Positions 10,288 through 24,688 of a stretch of 64,000 nt of DNA are shown here, piece after piece; the stretch's first letter is position 1, and each line of letters starts with the position of its first letter. The stretch spans positions 104,987,319 to 105,051,318 of the forward strand of contig CP136066.1 in assembly GCA_032622095.1 (NCBI GenBank). Reading direction: 5' to 3'. The position numbers and the translations under genes are program-made. Below the pieces are notes generated by a model, which searched no databases, was not told the origin of the DNA, and saw nothing but the letters and a program-made list of their open reading frames with translations. The DNA is from Siphonodentalium dalli. Taxonomy: Eukaryota > Mollusca > Scaphopoda > Gadilida > Siphonodentaliidae.

Positions 10288-12271
10288 CTGTTGTATCTTG
10301 ATGATATGGGGACCCTCTGATCGGATTGAGTACCTTTAAAAATCAGCAAACTCAAATGCTACACAGCTGGGCTACATGTACCGGTATAATATATTAATGT
10401 GCGTCCAACCGTGTGATGTACACAGTGTTCTCTAGTCATTAATATGGGCATTTCATATCAGAAATGATGCAATTGGTAACCACAGTGCAACAATAAGTGA
10501 TATAATTCAAATATTTTCACTTAGAAATATTTCAATGTTGGCAAAAAGATTGGAAGCAGATACCGTCGGGAACTGTTTTTATGATTTTGCTTGCAATCTT
10601 GCTATACCGTACTACCAATCCACTGTTTTTTATTTGTATTAATATGTTGGAATATGTTAAATAGTAATTGCTAGCAAGAACGAGGTTGATCTAATATTGG
10701 TTCATATTGTTACAATTTATTTACCAATTTGGGGGGGGGGGTGGGTCATAAAATTTGGCCTGAAAAAAAAATAGGGAACTATTTTTGTTTCGACCCTGTG
10801 TCTACAAATTGTGTCACGATATCCTTGCTCCGAACTGACCGTAATTGTTTACCACCCTACACCCGATACACCGGAACCGCCTCAACCAAAATCATACTCG
10901 TTGATTGCATACACAGCTGGTGGCTACCGTCTTTGGTGGATTTTCGTAAAGCTTATATATCGCGGGACATAACTCTAATACGATATCGGACATATCGGAA
11001 CAATTAAAACAAAAGTGGCGGGAATAATTAAAACAAATGTTATATCCATTATTTAATTACTCGATAGCACTTTCTTAATCGTATGAATTTATCATTGGTC
11101 GACAACTGTATACTATCACTTATTTTGTTTGTCTTTAAATTTTATGAACGAAATAATCCACTGAAATAGCATGTAATTTTAGCACACCAAGCGCTGGAGT
11201 TGACGACGTTATACTAATCGCCTCTTCGCCGTTGTTACTGTTAAGATCATACTTTTAGGGATCATTTCTATAGTATGCATCGACGATACGTCAGGTAATA
11301 CTGACTGGATCGTAAACCACGATGACGAGTCGTAGCGTGCTCTTCTGAGCGCGAAGCGGACTTGGATCTCTGACTTCGGTTGGAGATCTTAAGTCATTGA
11401 TGACCGTTCCTCTTCTCTTTAGCGGGAGATGGAGGAAGAGCACGCATTCTGAGTGGTTTTTTAAACAAACAAAAATTAATTTTAACATCCTTTTACAGTT
11501 AGAAATTCAAAGATAAGCATGCTTCACATAATTTTTCATATCAGGGCTTTCTCGCGTAAACAACTTCTCTCACAAAAAGGGAATATCACACGATTCTTTA
11601 AAACTTCGATGAATGTATCCTTGACTTCAAATCAAAATGGGGAAATTCCGTGACTCTCTTCTTATCGTAATGTAATCGTTGATAAATATGCTGATTGGAA
11701 AAAAATTGCATCATAAATTTTTCCGACCTCCCAACACCTCCCTGTGTCGGATTTGTTCTGCACCCCTCCCCTTGCATCTATTTGTAATAATTTTGTTTAT
11801 CTTGTCTTGGGACATTACAACCCGATTCCTTTTATAACGTCATTAACGACGTCAACTGTAACAGAAAATGCCTTCGCTAAATTATGGGGCATAATATATA
11901 GTCAGCATAAATCGCAAAATTGTTCCATTAAATAAAACAATATCGACCAAAATTTCAGTTTACTAAAAGCTAATATTTTCAAAGTGTGCAATAAAGACAG
12001 TTGTGCCAACATGTTAACGCTGTTGGGCTATTTTGTCGTGTCTCGAGGTAAAACTCGAACATACGGTTCTGGTTTTACCATCGTGTCACAATAAACTGGT
12101 GGAGGTTCACCCATCTGGTGTCGTTATTTATATGTACCATACATGTATGTAATTAGCTAAAGCATGCCTCGTGGGGTACGTCTAGACGCTGGCAAATTTA
12201 TCCGGCAGTATTGCAGGTAATTCATCGTAGAAGGCTGTGGTGTGCTAGGAGATAAACGACAGACAATTTAA
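9943..12271 (+). repeat. Array monomer 2 (2329 bp)
   Basis: The MITE has an internal deletion of ~75 bp after CATCAAAGCT (near 10040), removing the GAGTGATCAG block and what follows. The spacer is full-length. It carries a private TGTCTCGAGG near 12039 where the others have TGTCGCGAGG. Confidence 0.9.
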
Positions 12272-12659
12272 AGGTATTCAATGAGATTAAACACCCCTAA
12301 ACTACTATTTCTTTGGCTTCGGGATTAAATAATATTTGATTCGAGTCGAGGAACCTACCCATCAAAGCTCAGAGTGATCAGATATCGATTTTGGAAATCT
12401 GTTATTTCAACTGCTTGTGGCCCAGAAACACGTCGTCAAAATGATGGTCTCGGTCAATATTGCGGATGAAGATGGATAACTCTAAAAACAAGTGGTAATA
12501 CAGTAAATTTCGTGAATACTTAAGTGATAATACGGCCATATTTTGTTGAACAAAATGTTGATAAATAACACTTTTTGGGAAATTTGATACCATAGTTGAG
12601 TGGTTAGCATTATTTTTTGGCAATAAATCGATTCTGATAACTAAAGCGTATTTTGAAGA

Positions 12660-12698
<39 letters not shown>

Positions 12699-14682
12699 GC
12701 TGTTGTATCTTGATGATATGGGGACCCTCTGATCGGATTGAGTACCTTTAAAAATCAGCAAACTCAAATGCTACACAGCTGGGCTACATGTACCGGTATA
12801 ATATATTAATGTGCGTCCAACCGTGTGATGTACACAGTGTTCTCTAGTCATTAATATGGGCATTTCATATCAGAAATGATGCAATTGGTAACCACAGTGC
12901 AACAATAAGTGATATAATTCAAATATTTTCACTTAGAAATATTTCAATGTTGGCAAAAAGATTGGAAGCAGATACCGTCGGGAACTGTTTTTATGATTTT
13001 GCTTGCAATCTTGCTATACCGTACTACCAATCCACTGTTTTTTATTTGTATTAATATGTTGGAATATGTTAAATAGTAATTGCTAGCAAGAACGAGGTTG
13101 ATCTAATATTGGTTCATATTGTTACAATTTATTTACCAATTTGGGGGGGGGGTGGGTCATAAAATTTGGCCTGAAAAAAAAATAGGGAACTATTTTTGTT
13201 TCGACCCTGTGTCTACAAATTGTGTCACGATATCCTTGCTCCGAACTGACCGTAATTGTTTACCACCCTACACCCGATACACCGGAACCGCCTCAACCAA
13301 AATCATACTCGTTGATTGCATACACAGCTGGTGGCTACCGTCTTTGGTGGATTTTCGTAAAGCTTATATGTCGCGGGACATAACTCTAATACGATATCGG
13401 ACATATCGGAACAATTAAAACAAAAGTGGCGGGAATAATTAAAACAAATGTTATATCCATTATTTAATTACTCGATAGCACTTTCTTAATCGTATGAATT
13501 TATCATTGGTCGACAACTGTATACTATCACTTATTTTGTTTGTCTTTAAATTTTATGAACGAAATAATCCACTGAAATAGCATGTAATTTTAGCACACCA
13601 AGCGCTGGAGTTGACGACGTTATACTAATCGCCTCTTCGCCGTTGTTACTGTTAAGATCATACTTTTAGGGATCATTTCTATAGTATGCATCGACGATAC
13701 GTCAGGTAATACTGACTGGATCGTAAACCACGATGACGAGTCGTAGCGTGCTCTTCTGAGCGCGAAGCGGACTTGGATCTCTGACTTCGGTTGGAGATCT
13801 TAAGTCATTGATGACCGTTCCTCTTCTCTTTAGCGGGAGATGGAGGAAGAGCACGCATTCTGAGTGGTTTTTTAAACAAACAAAAATTAATTTTAACATC
13901 CTTTTACAGTTAGAAATTCAAAGATAAGCATGCTTCACATAATTTTTCATATCAGGGCTTTCTCGCGTAAACAACTTCTCTCACAAAAAGGGAATATCAC
14001 ACGATTCTTTAAAACTTCGATGAATGTATCCTTGACTTCAAATCAAAATGGGGAAATTCCGTGACTCTCTTCTTATCGTAATGTAATCGTTGATAAATAT
14101 GCTGATTGGAAAAAAATTGCATCATAAATTTTTCCGACCTCCCAACACCTCCCTGTGTCGGATTTGTTCTGCACCCCTCCCCTTGCATCTATTTGTAATA
14201 ATTTTGTTTATCTTGTCTTGGGACATTACAACCCGATTCCTTTTATAACGTCATTAACGACGTCAACTGTAACAGAAAATGCCTTCGCTAAATTATGGGG
14301 CATAATATATAGTCAGCATAAATCGCAAAATTGTTCCATTAAATAAAACAATATCGACCAAAATTTCAGTTTACTAAAAGCTAATATTTTCAAAGTGTGC
14401 AATAAAGACAGTTGTGCCAACATGTTAACGCTGTTGGGCTATTTTGTCGTGTCGCGAGGTAAAACTCGAACATACGGTTCTGGTTTTACCATCGTGTCAC
14501 AATAAACTGGTGGAGGTTCACCCATCTGGTGTCGTTATTTATATGTACCATACATGTATGTAATTAGCTAAAGCATGCCTCGTGGGGTACGTCTAGACGC
14601 TGGCAAATTTATCCGGCAGTATTGCAGGTAATTCATCGTAGAAGGCTGTGGTGTGCTAGGAGATAAACGACAGACAATTTAA
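12272..14682 (+). repeat. Array monomer 3 (2411 bp)
   Basis: Full-length consensus-like unit with the longest inner (GTT)n run of the array (about 12660-12700). Spacer has CTTATATGTCGCGGG. Confidence 0.9.
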
Positions 14683-15070
14683 AGGTATTCAATGAGATTA
14701 AACACCCCTAAACTACTATTTCTTTGGCTTCGGGATTAAATAATATTTGATTCGAGTCGAGGAACCTACCCATCAAAGCTCAGAGTGATCAGATATCGAT
14801 TTTGGAAATCTGTTATTTCAACTGCTTGTGGCCCAGAAACACGTCGTCAAAATGATGGTCTCGGTCAATATTGCGGATGAAGATGGATAACTCTAAAAAC
14901 AAGTGGTAATACAGTAAATTTCGTGAATACTTAAGTGATAATACGGCCATATTTTGTTGAACAAAATGTTGATAAATAACACTTTTTGGGAAATTTGATA
15001 CCATAGTTGAGTGGTTAGCATTATTTTTTGGCAATAAATCGATTCTGATAACTAAAGCGTATTTTGAAGA

Positions 15071-15101
<31 letters not shown>

Positions 15102-17066
15102 CTGTTGTATCTTGATGATATGGGGACCCTCTGATCGGATTGAGTACCTTTAAAAATCAGCAAACTCAAATGCTACACAGCTGGGCTACATGTACCGGTA
15201 TAATATATTAATGTGCGTCCAACCGTGTGATGTACACAGTGTTCTCTAGTCATTAATATGGGCATTTCATATCAGAAATGATGCAATTGGTAACCACAGT
15301 GCAACAATAAGTGATATAATTCAAATATTTTCACTTAGAAATATTTCAATGTTGGCAAAAAGATTGGAAGCAGATACCGTCGGGAACTGTTTTTATGATT
15401 TTGCTTGCAATCTTGCTATACCGTACTACCAATCCACTGTTTTTTATTTGTATTAATATGTTGGAATATGTTAAATAGTAATTGCTAGCAAGAACGAGGT
15501 TGATCTAATATTGGTTCATATTGTTACAATTTATTTACCAATTTGGGGGGGGGTGGGTCATAAAATTTGGCCTGAAAAAAAAATAGGGAACTATTTTTGT
15601 TTCGACCCTGTGTCTACAAAATGTGTCACGATATCCTTGCTCCGAACTGACCGTAATTGTTTACCACCCTACACCCGATACACCGGAACCGCCTCAACCA
15701 AAATCATACTCGTTGATTGCACACACAGCTGGTGGCTACCGTCTTTGGTGGATTTTCGTAAAGCTTATATATCGCGGGACATAACTCTAATACGATATCG
15801 GACATATCGGAACAATTAAAACAAAAGTGGCGGGAATAATTAAAACAAATGTTATATCCATTATTTAATTACTCGATAGCACTTTCTTAATCGTATGAAT
15901 TTATCATTGGTCGACAACTGTATACTATCACTTATTTTGTGAACGAAATAATCCACTGAAATAGCATGTAATTTTAGCACACCAAGCGATGGAGTTGACG
16001 ACGTTATACTAATCGCCTCTTCGCCGTTGTTACTGTTAAGATCATACTTTTAGGGATCATTTCTATAGTATGCATCGACGATACGTCAGGTAATACTGAC
16101 TGGATCGTAAACCACGATGACGAGTCGTAGCGTGCTCTTCTGAGCGCGAAGCGGACTTGGATCTCTGACTTCGGTTGGAGATCTTAAGTCATTGATGACC
16201 GTTCCTCTTCTCTTTAGCGGGAGATGGAGGAAGAGCACGCATTCTGAGTGGTTTTTTAAACAAACAAAAATTAATTTTAACATCCTTTTACAGTTAGAAA
16301 TTCAAAGATAAGCATGCTTCACATAATTTTTCATATCAGGGCTTTCTCGCGTAAACAACTTCTCTCACAAAAAGGGAATATCACACGATTCTTTAAAACT
16401 TCGATGAATGTATCCTTGACTTCAAATCAAAATGGGGAAATTCCGTGACTCTCTTCTTATCGTAATGTAATCGTTGATAAATATGCTGATTGGAAAAAAA
16501 TTGCATCATAAATTTTTCCGACCTCCCAACACCTCCCTGTGTCGGATTTGTTCTGCACCCCTCCCCTTGCATCTATTTGTAATAATTTTGTTTATCTTGT
16601 CTTGGGACATTACAACCCGATTCCTTTTATAACGTCATTAACGACGTCAACTGTAACAGAAAATGCCTTCGCTAAATTATGGGGCATAATATATAGTCAG
16701 CATAAATCGCAAAATTGTTCCATTAAATAAAACAATATCGACCAAAATTTCAGTTTACTAAAAGCTAATATTTTCAAAGTGTGCAATAAAGACAGTTGTG
16801 CCAACATGTTAACGCTGTTGGGCTATTTTGTCGTGTCGCGAGGTAAAACTCGAACATACGGTTCTGGTTTTACCATCGTGTCACAATAAACTGGTGGAGG
16901 TTCACCCATCTGGTGTCGTTATTTATATGTACCATACATGTATGTAATTAGCTAAAGCATGCCTCGTGGGGTACGTCTAGACGCTGGCAAATTTATCCGG
17001 CAGTATTGCAGGTAATTCATCGTAGAAGGCTGTGGTGTGCTAGGAGATAAACGACAGACAATTTAA
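14683..17066 (+). repeat. Array monomer 4 (2384 bp)
   Basis: Has a ~17-bp deletion near 15938 (CTTATTTTGTGAACG) and GCGATGGAG instead of GCGCTGGAG, both shared with monomer 5. A private CTACAAAATGTGTC lies near 15614. Confidence 0.9.
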
Positions 17067-17454
17067 AGGTATTCAATGAGATTAAACACCCCTAAACTAC
17101 TATTTCTTTGGCTTCGGGATTAAATAATATTTGATTCGAGTCGAGGAACCTACCCATCAAAGCTCAGAGTGATCAGATATCGATTTTGGAAATCTGTTAT
17201 TTCAACTGCTTGTGGCCCAGAAACACGTCGTCAAAATGATGGTCTCGGTCAATATTGCGGATGAAGATGGATAACTCTAAAAACAAGTGGTAATACAGTA
17301 AATTTCGTGAATACTTAAGTGATAATACGGCCATATTTTGTTGAACAAAATGTTGATAAATAACACTTTTTGGGAAATTTGATACCATAGTTGAGTGGTT
17401 AGCATTATTTTTTGGCAATAAATCGATTCTGATAACTAAAGCGTATTTTGAAGA

Positions 17455-17490
<36 letters not shown>

Positions 17491-19457
17491 GCTGTTGTAT
17501 CTTGATGATATGGGGACCCTCTGATCGGATTGAGTACCTTTAAAAATCAGCAAACTCAAATGCTACACAGCTGGGCTACATGTACCGGTATAATATATTA
17601 ATGTGCGTCCAACCGTGTGATGTACACAGTGTTCTCTAGTCATTAATATGGGCATTTCATATCAGAAATGATGCAATTGGTAACCACAGTGCAACAATAA
17701 GTGATATAATTCAAATATTTTCACTTAGAAATATTTCAATGTTGGCAAAAAGATTGGAAGCAGATACCGTCGGGAACTGTTTTTATGATTTTGCTTGCAA
17801 TCTTGCTATACCGTACTACCAATCCACTGTTTTTTATTTGTATTAATATGTTGGAATATGTTAAATAGTAATTGCTAGCAAGAACGAGGTTGATCTAATA
17901 TTGGTTCATATTGTTACAATTTATTTACCAATTTGGGGGGGGGGTGGGTCATAAAATTTGGCCTGAAAAAAAAATAGGGAACTATTTTTGTTTCGACCCT
18001 GTGTCTACAAATTGTGTCACGATATCCTTGCTCCGAACTGACCGTAATTGTTTACCACCCTACACCCGATACACCGGAACCGCCTCAACCAAAATCATAC
18101 TCGTTGATTGCACACACAGCTGGTGGCTACCGTCTTTGGTGGATTTTCGTAAAGCTTATATATCGCGGGACATAACTCTAATACGATATCGGACATATCG
18201 GAACAATTAAAACAAAAGTGGCGGGAATAATTAAAACAAATGTTATATCCATTATTTAATTACTCGATAGCACTTTCTTAATCGTATGAATTTATCATTG
18301 GTCGACAACTGTATACTATCACTTATTTTGTGAACGAAATAATCCACTGAAATAGCATGTAATTTTAGCACACCAAGCGATGGAGTTGACGACGTTATAC
18401 TAATCGCCTCTTCGCCGTTGTTACTGTTAAGATCATACTTTTAGGGATCATTTCTATAGTATGCATCGACGATACGTCAGGTAATACTGACTGGATCGTA
18501 AACCACGATGACGAGTCGTAGCGTGCTCTTCTGAGCGCGAAGCGGACTTGGATCTCTGACTTCGGTTGGAGATCTTAAGTCATTGATGACCGTTCCTCTT
18601 CTCTTTAGCGGGAGATGGAGGAAGAGCACGCATTCTGAGTGGTTTTTTAAACAAACAAAAATTAATTTTAACATCCTTTTACAGTTAGAAATTCAAAGAT
18701 AAGCATGCTTCACATAATTTTTCATATCAGGGCTTTCTCGCGTAAACAACTTCTCTCACAAAAAGGGAATATCACACGATTCTTTAAAACTTCGATGAAT
18801 GTATCCTTGACTTCAAATCAAAATGGGGAAATTCCGTGACTCTCTTCTTATCGTAATGTAATCGTTGATAAATATGCTGATTGGAAAAAAATTGCATCAT
18901 AAATTTTTCCGACCTCCCAACACCTCCCTGTGTCGGATTTGTTCTGCACCCCTCCCCTTGCATCTATTTGTAATAATTTTGTTTATCTTGTCTTGGGACA
19001 TTACAACCCGATTCCTTTTATAACGTCATTAACGACGTCAACTGTAACAGAAAATGCCTTCGCTAAATTATGGGGCATAATATATAGTCAGCATAAATCG
19101 CAAAATTGTTCCATTAAATAAAACAATATCGACCAAAATTTCAGTTTACTAAAAGCTAATATTTTCAAAGTGTGCAATAAAGACAGTTGTGCCAACATGT
19201 TAACGCTGTTGGGCTATTTTGTCGTGTCGCGAGGTAAAACTCGAACATACGGTTCTGGTTTTACCATCGTGTCACAATAAACTGGTGGAGGTTCACCCAT
19301 CTGGTGTCGTTATTTATATGTACCATACATGTATGTAATTAGCTAAAGCATGCCTCGTGGGGTACGTCTAGACGCTGGCAAATTTATCCGGCAGTATTGC
19401 AGGTAATTCATCGTAGAAGGCTGTGGTGTGCTAGGAGATAAACGACAGACAATTTAA
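17067..19457 (+). repeat. Array monomer 5 (2391 bp)
   Basis: Shares the ~17-bp deletion (near 18330), GCGATGGAG and GATTGCACACACAG with monomer 4. Confidence 0.9.
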
Positions 19458-19845
19458 AGGTATTCAATGAGATTAAACACCCCTAAACTACTATTTCTTT
19501 GGCTTCGGGATTAAATAATATTTGATTCGAGTCGAGGAACCTACCCATCAAAGCTCAGAGTGATCAGATATCGATTTTGGAAATCTGTTATTTCAACTGC
19601 TTGTGGCCCAGAAACACGTCGTCAAAATGATGGTCTCGGTCAATATTGCGGATGAAGATGGATAACTCTAAAAACAAGTGGTAATACAGTAAATTTCGTG
19701 AATACTTAAGTGATAATACGGCCATATTTTGTTGAACAAAATGTTGATAAATAACACTTTTTGGGAAATTTGATACCATAGTTGAGTGGTTAGCATTATT
19801 TTTTGGCAATAAATCGATTCTGATAACTAAAGCGTATTTTGAAGA

Positions 19846-19881
<36 letters not shown>

Positions 19882-21865
19882 GCTGTTGTATCTTGATGAT
19901 ATGGGGACCCTCTGATCGGATTGAGTACCTTTAAAAATCAGCAAACTCAAATGCTACACAGCTGGGCTACATGTACCGGTATAATATATTAATGTGCGTC
20001 CAACCGTGTGATGTACACAGTGTTCTCTAGTCATTAATATGGGCATTTCATATCAGAAATGATGCAATTGGTAACCACAGTGCAACAATAAGTGATATAA
20101 TTCAAATATTTTCACTTAGAAATATTTCAATGTTGGCAAAAAGATTGGAAGCAGATACCGTCGGGAACTGTTTTTATGATTTTGCTTGCAATCTTGCTAT
20201 ACCGTACTACCAATCCACTGTTTTTTATTTGTATTAATATGTTGGAATATGTTAAATAGTAATTGCTAGCAAGAACGAGGTTGATCTAATATTGGTTCAT
20301 ATTGTTACAATTTATTTACCAATTTGGGGGGGGGGTGGGTCATAAAATTTGGCCTGAAAAAAAAATAGGGAACTATTTTTGTTTCGACCCTGTGTCTACA
20401 AATTGTGTCACGATATCCTTGCTCCGAACTGACCGTAATTGTTTACCACCCTACACCCGATACACCGGAACCGCCTCAACCAAAATCATACTCGTTGATT
20501 GCACACACAGCTGGTGGCTACCGTCTTTGGTGGATTTTCGTAAAGCTTATATATCGCGGGACATAACTCTAATACGATATCGGACATATCGGAACAATTA
20601 AAACAAAAGTGGCGGGAATAATTAAAACAAATGTTATATCCATTATTTAATTACTCGATAGCACTTTCTTAATCGTATGAATTTATCATTGGTCGACAAC
20701 TGTATACTATCACTTATTTTGTTTGTCTTTAAATTTTATGAACGAAATAATCCACTGAAATAGCATGTAATTTTAGCACACCAAGCGATGGAGTTGACGA
20801 CGTTATACTAATCGCCTCTTCGCCGTTGTTACTGTTAAGATCATACTTTTAGGGATCATTTCTATAGTATGCATCGACGATACGTCAGGTAATACTGACT
20901 GGATCGTAAACCACGATGACGAGTCGTAGCGTGCTCTTCTGAGCGCGAAGCGGACTTGGATCTCTGACTTCGGTTGGAGATCTTAAGTCATTGATGACCG
21001 TTCCTCTTCTCTTTAGCGGGAGATGGAGGAAGAGCACGCATTCTGAGTGGTTTTTTAAACAAACAAAAATTAATTTTAACATCCTTTTACAGTTAGAAAT
21101 TCAAAGATAAGCATGCTTCACATAATTTTTCATATCAGGGCTTTCTCGCGTAAACAACTTCTCTCACAAAAAGGGAATATCACACGATTCTTTAAAACTT
21201 CGATGAATGTATCCTTGACTTCAAATCAAAATGGGGAAATTCCGTGACTCTCTTCTTATCGTAATGTAATCGTTGATAAATATGCTGATTGGAAAAAAAT
21301 TGCATCATAAATTTTTCCGACCTCCCAACACCTCCCTGTGTCGGATTTGTTCTGCACCCCTCCCCTTGCATCTATTTGTAATAATTTTGTTTATCTTGTC
21401 TTGGGACATTACAACCCGATTCCTTTTATAACGTCATTAACGACGTCAACTGTAACAGAAAATGCCTTCGCTAAATTATGGGGCATAATATATAGTCAGC
21501 ATAAATCGCAAAATTGTTCCATTAAATAAAACAATATCGACCAAAATTTCAGTTTACTAAAAGCTAATATTTTCAAAGTGTGCAATAAAGACAGTTGTGC
21601 CAACATGTTAACGCTGTTGGGCTATTTTGTCGTGTCGCGAGGTAAAACTCGAACATACGGTTCTGGTTTTACCATCGTGTCACAATAAACTGGTGGAGGT
21701 TCACCCATCTGGTGTCGTTATTTATATGTACCATACATGTATGTAATTAGCTAAAGCATGCCTCGTGGGGTACGTCTAGACGCTGGCAAATTTATCCGGC
21801 AGTATTGCAGGTAATTCATCGTAGAAGGCTGTGGTGTGCTAGGAGATAAACGACAGACAATTTAA
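19458..21865 (+). repeat. Array monomer 6 (2408 bp)
   Basis: Keeps GCGATGGAG and GATTGCACACACAG of monomers 4-5 but lacks their deletion, so it looks like their immediate relative or a recombinant. Confidence 0.9.
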
Positions 21866-22253
21866 AGGTATTCAATGAGATTAAACACCCCTAAACTACT
21901 ATTTCTTTGGCTTCGGGATTAAATAATATTTGATTCGAGTCGAGGAACCTACCCATCAAAGCTCAGAGTGATCAGATATCGATTTTGGAAATCTGTTATT
22001 TCAACTGCTTGTGGCCCAGAAACACGTCGTCAAAATGATGGTCTCGGTCAATATTGCGGATGAAGATGGATAACTCTAAAAACAAGTGGTAATACAGTAA
22101 ATTTCGTGAATACTTAAGTGATAATACGGCCATATTTTGTTGAACAAAATGTTGATAAATAACACTTTTTGGGAAATTTGATACCATAGTTGAGTGGTTA
22201 GCATTATTTTTTGGCAATAAATCGATTCTGATAACTAAAGCGTATTTTGAAGA

Positions 22254-22284
<31 letters not shown>

Positions 22285-24267
22285 CTGTTGTATCTTGATG
22301 ATATGGGGACCCTCTGATCGGATTGAGTACCTTTAAAAATCAGCAAACTCAAATGCTACACAGCTGGGCTACATGTACCGGTATAATATATTAATGTGCG
22401 TCCAACCGTGTGATGTACACAGTGTTCTCTAGTCATTAATATGGGCATTTCATATCAGAAATGATGCAATTGGTAACCACAGTGCAACAATAAGTGATAT
22501 AATTCAAATATTTTCACTTAGAAATATTTCAATGTTGGCAAAAAGATTGGAAGCAGATACCGTCGGGAACTGTTTTTATGATTTTGCTTGCAATCTTGCT
22601 ATACCGTACTACCAATCCACTGTTTTTTATTTGTATTAATATGTTGGAATATGTTAAATAGTAATTGCTAGCAAGAACGAGGTTGATCTAATATTGGTTC
22701 ATATTGTTACAATTTATTTACCAATTTGGGGGGGGGGTGGGTCATAAAATTTGGCCTGAAAAACAAATAGGGAACTATTTTTGTTTCGACCCTGTGTCTA
22801 CAAATTGTGTCACGATATCCTTGCTCCGAACTGACCGTAATTGTTTACCACCCTACACCCGATACACCGGAACCGCCTCAACCAAAATCATACTCGTTGA
22901 TTGCATACACAGCTGGTGGCTACCGTCTTTGGTGGATTTTCGTAAAGCTTATATGTCGCGGGACATAACTCTAATACGATATCGGACATATCGGAACAAT
23001 TAAAACAAAAGTGGCGGGAATAATTAAAACAAATGTTATATCCATTATTTAATTACTCGATAGCACTTTCTTAATCGTATGAATTTATCATTGGTCGACA
23101 ACTGTATACTATCACTTATTTTGTTTGTCTTTAAATTTTATGAACGAAATAATCCACTGAAATAGCATGTAATTTTAGCACACCAAGCGCTGGAGTTGAC
23201 GACGTTATACTAATCGCCTCTTCGCCGTTGTTACTGTTAAGATCATACTTTTAGGGATCATTTCTATAGTATGCATCGACGATACGTCAGGTAATACTGA
23301 CTGGATCGTAAACCACGATGACGAGTCGTAGCGTGCTCTTCTGAGCGCGAAGCGGACTTGGATCTCTGACTTCGGTTGGAGATCTTAAGTCATTGATGAC
23401 CGTTCCTCTTCTCTTTAGCGGGAGATGGAGGAAGAGCACGCATTCTGAGTGGTTTTTTAAACAAACAAAAATTAATTTTAACATCCTTTTACAGTTAGAA
23501 ATTCAAAGATAAGCATGCTTCACATAATTTTTCATATCAGGGCTTTCTCGCGTAAACAACTTCTCTCACAAAAAGGGAATATCACACGATTCTTTAAAAC
23601 TTCGATGAATGTATCCTTGACTTCAAATCAAAATGGGGAAATTCCGTGACTCTCTTCTTATCGTAATGTAATCGTTGATAAATATGCTGATTGGAAAAAA
23701 ATTGCATCATAAATTTTTCCGACCTCCCAACACCTCCCTGTGTCGGATTTGTTCTGCACCCCTCCCCTTGCATCTATTTGTAATAATTTTGTTTATCTTG
23801 TCTTGGGACATTACAACCAGATTCCTTTTATAACGTCATTAACGACGTCAACTGTAACAGAAAATGCCTTCGCTAAATTATGGGGCATAATATATAGTCA
23901 GCATAAATCGCAAAATTGTTCCATTAAATAAAACAATATCGACCAAAATTTCAGTTTACTAAAAGCTAATATTTTCAAAGTGTGCAATAAAGACAGTTGT
24001 GCCAACATGTTAACGCTGTTGGGCTATTTTGTCGTGTCGCGAGGTAAAACTCGAACATACGGTTCTGGTTTTACCATCGTGTCACAATAAACTGGTGGAG
24101 GTTCACCCATCTGGTGTCGTTATTTATATGTACCATACATGTATGTAATTAGCTAAAGCATGCCTCGTGGGGTACGTCTAGACGCTGGCAAATTTATCCG
24201 GCAGTATTGCAGGTAATTCATCGTAGAAGGCTGTGGTGTGCTAGGAGATAAACGACAGACAATTTAA
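21866..24267 (+). repeat. Array monomer 7 (2402 bp)
   Basis: Private GAAAAACAAATAG near 22759. Has AACCAGATTCC near 23815, shared only with monomer 8. Confidence 0.9.
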
Positions 24268-24655
24268 AGGTATTCAATGAGATTAAACACCCCTAAACTA
24301 CTATTTCTTTGGCTTCGGGATTAAATAATATTTGATTCGAGTCGAGGAACCTACCCATCAAAGCTCAGAGTGATCAGATATCGATTTTGGAAATCTGTTA
24401 TTTCAACTGCTTGTGGCCCAGAAACACGTCGTCAAAATGATGGTCTCGGTCAATATTGCGGATGAAGATGGATAACTCTAAAAACAAGTGGTAATACAGT
24501 AAATTTCGTGAATACTTAAGTGATAATACGGCCATATTTTGTTGAACAAAATGTTGATAAATAACACTTTTTGGGAAATTTGATACCATAGTTGAGTGGT
24601 TAGCATTATTTTTTGGCAATAAATCGATTCTGATAACTAAAGCGTATTTTGAAGA

Positions 24656-24688
<33 letters not shown>

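Noticed and set aside
11395-11452. C/D-box snoRNA candidate in each monomer (TTGATGA ... CTGA)
   Set aside because: The C-box is imperfect, the flanks do not form a terminal stem, and no guide target was evident.
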